NCBI GenBank assembly: GCA_039918615.1
Contig: JBDSHG010000048.1
Span: forward strand, 1 to 23,408
Source: FEN-1250 sp039918615
Lineage (GTDB): Bacteria > Gemmatimonadota > Gemmatimonadetes > Gemmatimonadales > Gemmatimonadaceae
Length of the DNA: 23,408 nucleotides
Direction: 5' to 3'
Positions 15,263-21,486 of the stretch are shown here, piece by piece. The position numbers were made by a program, and so were the translations under genes. Within the stretch, counting starts at the first letter, position 1, and the number at the start of each line of letters is the position of its first letter. Under the pieces are notes generated by a model that was given only the letters and a program-made list of their open reading frames with translations, was not told where the DNA came from and ran no database searches.

Positions 15263-16246
15263 GACGCGGAGGACGATCTTCCCCACCGTATCGTTCGACT
15301 CGAGACTCGTGTGAGCCGCGCGCACTTCGGCGAGCGGGTACTCGCGGTCGACTACGGCGCGCAGCACCCCGCGCGCGAAGAGCGGTACGACCTGCTCCTC
15401 GAACGCGCGCGTCGCCGCGATCTTCTCCTCGAGCGCGCGGCCGCGCAGCATCGTTCCGCGAATCGTAATCCGCGAGGCGAGCACGCGACCCAGCGGGATC
15501 TGGGCGTCGCGGCCGGCGAGCGTGCCGATGACCATCAGCCGGCCGAGCGGCGCCATGACCTCGATGCTCGCGGGGAAGTACGCGCCGCCGACGAGATCGA
15601 GCACCACATTCATGCCGCGGCCGCCGCTCCACTGCTTCGCATGCGCAGCGAGCTCGCTCATGTCGCTCGTTGCCGCCCATCCGTCCTCGAGACCGAGCTC
15701 CTTCGCGCGGGCGATCTTCCCCTCGCCGCGCGCGGTGCCGAACGGAATCGCGCCCAGTGCGCGCACGAGCTGCACGGCGGCGAGCCCGACGCCGCTCGCC
15801 ACCGCGTGGATGAGCACCGACTCCGATACGCGGAGAGATGCCTGCGTCACGAGCGCGTCGTGCGCCGTGATGAACGCTTCCGGTATCGCTGCGGCGTCGG
15901 TGTAGCTGATGGAGTCGGGGATCGCCGCGAGCAGCCGCTCGTGCGTGACGACATACTCGGCGTACGCACCGCCGCCGACGATGCCGAAGACCCGCTGCCC
16001 CAATCTCCAGCGCGTCACACCGGCCCCGAGCTCGGCGATCTCGCCGGCGAGCTCCATCCCCGGGATGTCCCTCGGCGCATCGGGGGGCGGCGGATAGCGC
16101 CCTTCTCGCTGCATGAGATCTGCGCGATTGAGCGCGGTCGCGTGCACGCGCACGAGCACCTGCCCGTACGATGGAACCGGGCGCGCGACGTCGCGGAGCT
16201 CGAGCACGTCCACGCCGCCGGGCGTGGTGATGACGACAGCCTTCAT
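15257..16246 (-). CDS. NAD(P)H-quinone oxidoreductase, PIG3-like (zinc-free MDR)
   Basis: A 329-residue cytoplasmic medium-chain dehydrogenase/reductase of the quinone oxidoreductase branch, predicted to reduce quinones or enones with NADPH. Diagnostic segments are ALNRADLMQREGRYPPPP at 38-55 (typical of TP53I3/PIG3-like proteins), PGMELAGEI, and the coenzyme-binding loop AVASGVG at 148-154 in place of the zinc-MDR pattern. Catalytic and structural zinc cysteines are absent, as expected. The ATG at 16246 is chosen over a GTG one codon earlier; a weak GAGG lies about ten bases upstream. It heads the run that continues into the metallo-beta-lactamase gene, although its chemistry has no obvious link to the glycan genes. 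Confidence 0.93.
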   Translation of the reverse strand: MKAVVITTPGGVDVLELRDVARPVPSYGQVLVRVHATALNRADLMQREGRYPPPPDAPRDIPGMELAGEIAELGAGVTRWRLGQRVFGIVGGGAYAEYVVTHERLLAAIPDSISYTDAAAIPEAFITAHDALVTQASLRVSESVLIHAVASGVGLAAVQLVRALGAIPFGTARGEGKIARAKELGLEDGWAATSDMSELAAHAKQWSGGRGMNVVLDLVGGAYFPASIEVMAPLGRLMVIGTLAGRDAQIPLGRVLASRITIRGTMLRGRALEEKIAATRAFEEQVVPLFARGVLRAVVDREYPLAEVRAAHTSLESNDTVGKIVLRVT

Positions 16247-16359
16247 CACTGCGCGCCTCGGGGCAGCACAATGCGCGCGCTCATCGACATGCGGTGGGCA
16301 TTCTCCCGAAATGTATGTCAGAGCCGCGCTCGCGAACGTTTCGTATGAGGCTACATCCG

Positions 16360-18774
16360 CTAGAATCGCGCCGAAGTGTACAGGTCTGCACGCAATGCGT
16401 GATTCGGATTGATCCCGTGCGCGACATCAAAACGAATGAGGCCATCGAGCACGGATGCACCGATCCCCGCGCCGGAGATGGGGCGCAGCGACTTCCCGAA
16501 TGCGCCGCGCGCGCCGGCCCAACCGATGTCGTAGAAGATGGTTGGGCGAATGCCCGCGAAGGTACGCCCGATCTCCGCGCGGCCGAGCCAATAGGCATCT
16601 CCCGCCTGCGTTCCGGGCTCCTGCCCACGCACCGTCGCCACACCGCCGAGGAACCATGCGCGTTGGATCGGGATCGATCCCACCGAGCTGCCGACGCTCG
16701 CCGTCAGCGCGCCGTCGAGCTTCGCGCCCAGCGCGTGCGTGGCCGTCGCCTCGGCGGACGCGCGCGCGTAGTCGAAGGTGCCCGTCGCCCCCTCGCCGCG
16801 CAGATCGACCACCGCGCGGAGCCCCTGCGGATCGAGGCCGAACGATTCGTGATACTGCGCGCCGATTCCAAACGCCGTCGCATCTGCGGCTCGGATGTTC
16901 GAATTGAATCCCGCGCCGCCGAGCAGATGCCAGAGCGAGAGATTCGTGTGCTTCTCGGCATCGCCCTGGCGCTCGGCGAACAGCCGCCAGGTGAAGGCGC
17001 CATTGCGCGGCGAAATCGACACGAGCTCGGCTCCGGCGCTTCGGAAATAAAACCCCTCGTCGTGCGCCCAGAGCAGCGACGAGATCGAGGCGCCGACGCT
17101 GAGCGGATCGCCCCAGTCGTTCGCGGAATTCAGCCGACGGTACGCGCCCAGCGAGTACGTGCGGTCGCCGTTGCCGCGCATCAGGTGCGCCTCGACGTTC
17201 GGCTGCCAGTCGGCAACGCCGAGGCGTGCCGAGGCGTTTGCCGTGTAGCCGTTGCCAAGCGTACTCTCGACGAGGATACCGGCGGAGAGCGCTTCGACGC
17301 GATTGTAGCGCAGCATGCCGCGGTCGACGCCGTAGTGAATCGTCGCCGGTTGCGGAGCCCACCCGGGCTGCAACCCGAAGTCCAGTGATTTCTGTAGCTC
17401 CTCACGATCCTTCGTCCCGAAGAGCTGATCGCCGGGATCGTAGATCGAGGGCGAAAATTCCTTCGAGTGCGTGAGGCTCGCCGTGTCGCACGGAATGCGA
17501 ACGAGAATCGGAAGCGCGCGGTCGTAGCGGATCGAGCGATGCGTGACGGTGTCGCCCTTCGCACAGCGGAGCATCCCCTCGTCCGCGCCTTCTGCGCGCA
17601 TCCGGGCACGCGCCTCCCGACGCTCCGCGCGAGTCATCCCGACGGTGTCCGCCATCGCCTTGCGGCGCGCCTCCTCGCGCTTGCGTCGCGTCGAGTCGTG
17701 CGCCGCCGACGTTGTGGAGTCTGCGGAAGAGAGGAAGATCGGCGGGAGCGAGTCGGTGCCATTGACGCTCGCGTAGCGGTAGCTCTGCTCGACGGAGAAC
17801 GGAGCGCGCATGAAGCCGACGCGCATCCGCCCTTCCACGGTCTCGAGGCGCGGAAGCCACCAGCGCTGCTCGTGCAGATCGTACTCGATCGTGAGCGACG
17901 TGATATCGAGCGACATTGGGAAGATGATCGGCTTCACGGCCCTCGGCACATCCTCGAAGGCGTCCTTCTCCGTCGCCTCGACGAATTGCACGATATCGAG
18001 CGGCATCGACGGGCGATACACCGCACGCACGAGCTGCGCGCTCTTCACATCGAACCAGAGCGAGCCGACGATCAGGTCGAAGCGCGGCTGCCGCGCTTCC
18101 ACCTTCACCTCGCGCAGCCGGCCGCGCGTGCCGTCCGGAAGGAGAAAGGAGACCGAGTCGCCGCTCTGAAAGCGGTAGTACGCTTCGGCGCCCGACGCGA
18201 GTGGATTCACGAGCACATCGTCGTTCGAGGATCTGGTGCCGTGCTCGCCGCCGACGAAGCGCAGAAGGCTCTCGCGCCCCGGATAGTACGGAACCGCATC
18301 CATGTCGAGCATATCGGTCATGACGTGGACGCCAGGGGCGACCATTGGGAACGCGGATCGCGCGCCGACGACGTCGACCACTGCACCCTTCCCGCGCTGC
18401 CACCGCACGCGCGACGCCATCTCGTTCCGCAGAAAGAGCTTCTCGAGACCGACCTTCCCGATCCCGAGACCGACGGTGAGCCGCTCGTGCGACATCGCGT
18501 CGTACGCGAGGAGCGAGGAGTCCTGCTGCAGCCGTGCGCGCCGCGCGTGCAGAATGGTCTCGCGGGCGACGGGATCGCGATACGCATTCGCCTCGAGCTC
18601 CGGCGTGAGCGCTACGCTCCGTTCGGCGCGCCAGTGCGCGAAGCGAGCCGAGTCCTCGTCGCTGCGCTGCTGCGCGCTGTCTCGCGCTGTGAGGCCCGTA
18701 TCAGGGCGAGCGGCCGGGGCGACGACGCCCTGGAGCGCGACGAGTAGTGGGAGCAGGAGGAGAATGAGCTTTAT
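16360..18774 (-). CDS. Outer-membrane beta-barrel protein with periplasmic N-domain (DUF5686-like), non-standard start
   Basis: A predicted outer-membrane protein of about 804 residues. Its first ordinary start (ATG 18495) would give a protein without signal peptide, but the same frame continues upstream without stops for 93 more codons. Those encode a signal sequence (KLILLLLPLLVALQGVVA) and a helical charged region. The codon just before K is ATA (18774-18772), one base from ATG; an in-frame TAG lies at 18796-18798. The N-domain has VNPLASGAEAYYRF and GSLWFDVKSAQLVRAVYRPS, reminiscent of DUF5686 proteins. A very charged helical insert (about 363-396) and a cysteine pair (C404, C429) follow. 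The C-terminal half has alternating beta strands and ends in ARF, the terminal aromatic that the BAM machinery recognises. Function is unknown. The start is uncertain. Confidence 0.8.
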   Translation of the reverse strand: MKLILLLLPLLVALQGVVAPAARPDTGLTARDSAQQRSDEDSARFAHWRAERSVALTPELEANAYRDPVARETILHARRARLQQDSSLLAYDAMSHERLTVGLGIGKVGLEKLFLRNEMASRVRWQRGKGAVVDVVGARSAFPMVAPGVHVMTDMLDMDAVPYYPGRESLLRFVGGEHGTRSSNDDVLVNPLASGAEAYYRFQSGDSVSFLLPDGTRGRLREVKVEARQPRFDLIVGSLWFDVKSAQLVRAVYRPSMPLDIVQFVEATEKDAFEDVPRAVKPIIFPMSLDITSLTIEYDLHEQRWWLPRLETVEGRMRVGFMRAPFSVEQSYRYASVNGTDSLPPIFLSSADSTTSAAHDSTRRKREEARRKAMADTVGMTRAERREARARMRAEGADEGMLRCAKGDTVTHRSIRYDRALPILVRIPCDTASLTHSKEFSPSIYDPGDQLFGTKDREELQKSLDFGLQPGWAPQPATIHYGVDRGMLRYNRVEALSAGILVESTLGNGYTANASARLGVADWQPNVEAHLMRGNGDRTYSLGAYRRLNSANDWGDPLSVGASISSLLWAHDEGFYFRSAGAELVSISPRNGAFTWRLFAERQGDAEKHTNLSLWHLLGGAGFNSNIRAADATAFGIGAQYHESFGLDPQGLRAVVDLRGEGATGTFDYARASAEATATHALGAKLDGALTASVGSSVGSIPIQRAWFLGGVATVRGQEPGTQAGDAYWLGRAEIGRTFAGIRPTIFYDIGWAGARGAFGKSLRPISGAGIGASVLDGLIRFDVAHGINPNHALRADLYTSARF

Positions 18775-18787
18775 CCGGAGAGAGGCG

Positions 18788-18795
18788 TCCCCACC
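18788..18795 (-). promoter_or_regulatory. Shine-Dalgarno-like site before the barrel gene
   Basis: The minus strand reads GGTGGGGA here. It lies 13 bases before the ATA at 18774 and 7 bases before CTC at 18780. It supports translation beginning close to the signal peptide rather than at the ATG at 18495. Confidence 0.4.
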
Positions 18796-18857
18796 CTACG
18801 GCGCACGGTGCCGCGGTGTTTCCCTCGAGATCCGCAAATCGCGCGTGCGACGGGGAG

Positions 18858-19154
18858 CTACATCCCCGCCATCGCGTGTCCCGTGTGCATGCGATCGGGG
18901 CGAAGACGCAGGAAAATCGCGTATCCCTTGGGAAAGCGGGTACCATACATATCCTCGAGTGACGCCGGCACGGCGTTGAGCGTTCCGAGGAACGACGCGC
19001 CGAGGGTGAGGCCGCGTGCGCGCATGATCTCGCGGCTGCAGCCGAGCGTGAGCGCGCCGATGTCATAGCGACGGAACTCCGACTGGTCGGCGACCACGAG
19101 GTCCTGCGCACTCTTCTGCACGAGCTCGGCGCGCCCGAGTGAGCGCCGCGCGCG
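18858..19154 (-). pseudogene. C-terminal remnant of an outer-membrane protein
   Basis: Directly after the stop of the neighbouring unknown gene, in the same frame, about 98 codons continue to a TAG at 18858. They read like genuine protein: QKSAQDLVVADQSEF, IGALTLGCSREI, LGTLNAVPASLEDMYG and FPKGYAIFLRLRP, ending in the His/Met-rich HTGHAMAGM. The alternating pattern and the layout (YG.R.P.G...FLRLRP then HM-rich end) recall the last strands of outer-membrane proteins found in Acidobacteria and Gemmatimonadota, often near metal-resistance genes; that recollection is unverified. No N-terminal part, signal peptide or ATG is present, only a GTG at 19121. I call it a gene remnant. A small 87-residue gene starting at that GTG is the alternative. 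Confidence 0.55.
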
Positions 19155-20240
19155 TCACGGTGCATGCGACGGCGCGGCCGTCTGCTCGCCGTACGCCGTC
19201 TCGAGCTCTGCGCGCGTAGCGACGAGCGTGGTGCGCAGCGCATCGCGAAGCTTCTTCACGGCCTTGCCGCGGATGTTGAACAACCCGCCGCTCGGCAGGT
19301 CGTCGAACTTCGACCGACGAAGGACGACGAGATACATTGTGCTCTTTCCGCTCGCCGCCGGTGCATCGGTGGCCGTCAGGAAATCCAGCTGCGACTCGAA
19401 GTAGTGAGAGGCGTAGAGCATCTTCCCGGTGAGGAAGCTCTCGTCGGGATGCGCCGCCGGCGAATACATCGATCGCTCGACGACTTCGAGTGTCGGCTTG
19501 AGCCCTGGCACGCGGTTGATTGTCCACGCGATCCGCGACACCATATCGGCGGGGCGCGCGCTTCGCGGCGTGGAGAGCATCGCGGCGAAAGGCTCGCCGT
19601 TCATCCCCGCGATCATCGGCTCGGCGAGAAGCGCGCGGAAGGCATCGCTGCTTTTCACCGGATGTTTCGTGTCGTCGTAGACGACCGTCTCCTCTGAGCT
19701 GTCGGCCCGATAGGCGTTGACGTAGGCGACGAGCCACTCGCGCATCAATGAGTCGGCGAGCGGTGCGGGAGCGGGCGACTTCGCGAGCGCCGTGCGGAAC
19801 TTCGCCATCTCGCTCGCCGGCAGCTTCACGTCGCACGAGAGCGGTTTGCACTTCTCCAGCGTCTTTGCATCGGACGGATCGAGTGCGAGCGTCTCGACGT
19901 CCTCGAGCCTGGCAGGCTCGCTGAAGGTCCCGGCGAGAGACTTCGATCCGGACGATAGGAAGCCGGTGTGATGCCGTACCCTGTCGAGATAGAACGCACG
20001 GGGAACGTCGACGCGAACGACGCCGAGCGTCGCGATCTCGGTCTTCTCGGGCGCGTCCAGCGTGATGGAGACCGCGTCGCCGCGCGCCACGGAGGCGATC
20101 TTCTTCGCGTCGAGAACCGTGAACCGTTGCAACGCTATCGTCGCCGCAGGAGCGCCCTGCGCGCGGAGCGGCTGCGGCGCGAGTGTAAGCGCTACACACG
20201 CGCCGCAAAGCGCACTGGCCCGTGCGAGCGCAACGCTCAC
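19155..20240 (-). CDS. Secreted protein of unknown function (CxxxxC motif)
   Basis: A 361-residue exported protein; I do not recognise a named domain. A signal peptide (VALARASALCGACVALTLA, cleavage near A27) follows the GTG start at 20240, which overlaps the aldo/keto reductase stop as GTGA. The longer frame to 20399 is the reductase gene read out of phase. Visible features are an early beta-rich segment with VVRVDVPRAFYLDRVR, a C131-K-P-L-S-C136 pair in KCKPLSCDVKLPASEM that probably forms a disulfide, and the conserved-looking REWLVAYVNAYRADSSEETVVYDD. The C-terminal half has LYASHYFESQLDFLT, MYLVVLRRSKFDDLPSGG and a helical end. Similar CxxxxCDVKLP proteins occur in other bacteria as hypothetical proteins. 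Periplasmic location is likely and function is unknown. The downstream frame continues into an outer-membrane protein remnant. Confidence 0.82.
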   Translation of the reverse strand: MSVALARASALCGACVALTLAPQPLRAQGAPAATIALQRFTVLDAKKIASVARGDAVSITLDAPEKTEIATLGVVRVDVPRAFYLDRVRHHTGFLSSGSKSLAGTFSEPARLEDVETLALDPSDAKTLEKCKPLSCDVKLPASEMAKFRTALAKSPAPAPLADSLMREWLVAYVNAYRADSSEETVVYDDTKHPVKSSDAFRALLAEPMIAGMNGEPFAAMLSTPRSARPADMVSRIAWTINRVPGLKPTLEVVERSMYSPAAHPDESFLTGKMLYASHYFESQLDFLTATDAPAASGKSTMYLVVLRRSKFDDLPSGGLFNIRGKAVKKLRDALRTTLVATRAELETAYGEQTAAPSHAP

Positions 20241-21217
20241 ACGAAGCCGGTCACCGCATGGGGGACGTACGGCTCTTCCAGGAATTCGATCTCCTCCGAA
20301 GTGAGCGCCACATCGAGCGATGCGACCGCGTCCTCGAGATGGCTTTCCCTCGACGCACCGATGATCGGCGCAGTGACGAACGACTTTCCGAGCAACCATG
20401 CCAGAGCGATCTGCGCTCGGGGAACGGATCGTTTCACCGACATCGCGGCCACTCTCTCGACGATGATGCGGTCCGCATCGGCCGTGCGTTCGTAGAGCGT
20501 CTTCCCGAACTCGTCGGTCTCCTTGCGATAGCTGCTCTCATCCCAGTCGCGGGTGAGACGTCCGCGTGCGAGAGGGCTCCACGGGATCACGCCCACACGC
20601 TCGGCCTCGCACAGCGGCATCATTTCACGCTCTTCCTCGCGGTAAATGAGGTTGTAGTAGTTCTGCATCGTGACGAAGCGCGACCAGCCGTGCTGCTTCT
20701 GCAGGTTGAGCGCCGTCGCGAATTGCCAGGAGAACATCGAGGACGCACCGATGTAGCGCGCCTTCCCCGCCTTCACGACATCGTGCAACGCCTCGAGCGT
20801 CTCCTCGATCGGCGTCGCGTCATCCCAGCGATGGATCTGGTAGAGATCGACGTAGTCCATGGCCAGACGACGGAGGCTGTTGTCGATCTCGCTCATGATG
20901 GCGCGCCGCGAGAGTCCCGCACCGTTCGGCCCGGGACGCATTCGGCCGTGCACCTTCGTCGCGATCACGACCTCGTCGCGCGCGGAGAAGTCGCGGATGG
21001 CGCGGCCGAGCATCTCCTCGCTGGTGCCGTCGGAATAGACGTTTGCGGTATCGAAGAAGTTGATCCCCAGCTCGAGCGCGCGGCGGATGAGCGGGCGCGA
21101 CTTCTCTTCGTTTAGCGTCCACGGGTGGTTGCCACGCTCGGGGATGCCGTAGGTCATGCATCCGAGGCAGATACGGGAGACGTCGAGCCCCGTGTGGCCG
21201 AGCTTTACGTACTTCAT
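20237..21217 (-). CDS. Aldo/keto reductase
   Basis: A 326-residue cytoplasmic NADPH-dependent oxidoreductase of the aldo/keto reductase superfamily (YajO/Tas/AKR-like TIM barrel). The catalytic tetrad is complete: D56 and Y61 in FFDTANVYSDG, K88 in IATKVHG, and H129 in LYQIHRWDD. The NADPH-binding C-terminal part includes IPWSPLARGRLTRDW and TAPIIGASRESHLEDA. The frame opens earlier at 21304, but the ATG at 21217 begins the conserved first strand (MKYVKLGHTGLDVSRICLGC) and is chosen. The gene is coupled to the secreted unknown protein downstream by a 4-bp overlap and heads that unit. Its physiological substrate is not indicated. Confidence 0.95.
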   Translation of the reverse strand: MKYVKLGHTGLDVSRICLGCMTYGIPERGNHPWTLNEEKSRPLIRRALELGINFFDTANVYSDGTSEEMLGRAIRDFSARDEVVIATKVHGRMRPGPNGAGLSRRAIMSEIDNSLRRLAMDYVDLYQIHRWDDATPIEETLEALHDVVKAGKARYIGASSMFSWQFATALNLQKQHGWSRFVTMQNYYNLIYREEEREMMPLCEAERVGVIPWSPLARGRLTRDWDESSYRKETDEFGKTLYERTADADRIIVERVAAMSVKRSVPRAQIALAWLLGKSFVTAPIIGASRESHLEDAVASLDVALTSEEIEFLEEPYVPHAVTGFV

Positions 21218-21293
21218 GATACGAATCCGGTGAGCGAGGAGCTGTCCCGCGGCAGCCGTCGTGTCGGGAGCGCGTCCGCACTTGGAAAGTTGT

Positions 21294-21311
21294 GATACAG
21301 CCAACAGTATC
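21294..21311. promoter_or_regulatory. Candidate operator (inverted repeat) upstream of aldo/keto reductase
   Basis: GATAC and GTATC arms are separated by 8 bp, centred about 85 bp upstream of the reductase ATG. The arms are short, so chance occurrence is possible. No regulator gene is adjacent in the window. Confidence 0.25.
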
Positions 21312-21478
21312 GGAACTGTAGCAGGTGGAAATTCATCTTGCGCCTTCGATCACGGACTGAGACATTCTGGAGCCGATTGTCGCCTCGGACGACAAATTTT
21401 GGACAGCCATGACCGCTTCGCCGTCTGGAATTCGCCATTCCTATCGGGTGCTCCACACTCGCAAGCACACATCGTAAC

Positions 21479-21482
21479 GGAG
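21479..21482 (+). promoter_or_regulatory. Ribosome binding site of the lipoprotein gene
   Basis: GGAG lies 4 bases before the ATG at 21487. It supports that ATG, or the adjacent one at 21490, as the start. Confidence 0.6.
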
Positions 21483-21486
21483 ATCA

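Larger units (their letters stand above)
21218..21486. other. Divergent intergenic region with inverted repeat
   Basis: These 269 bp separate the divergent aldo/keto reductase and lipoprotein genes, and the sequence is visibly more AT-rich than the flanks. I see no small gene. A dyad GATAC-N8-GTATC lies at 21294-21311, with an overlapping TACAG/CTGTA pair at 21296-21320. Promoters for both directions are expected here, but I cannot assign boxes with confidence. Confidence 0.5.

Noticed and set aside
17467..18747. A 426-codon plus-strand frame antisense to the barrel gene
   Set aside because: Low-complexity Arg/His/Glu composition with no domain. The opposite strand carries a coherent barrel protein with signal peptide.
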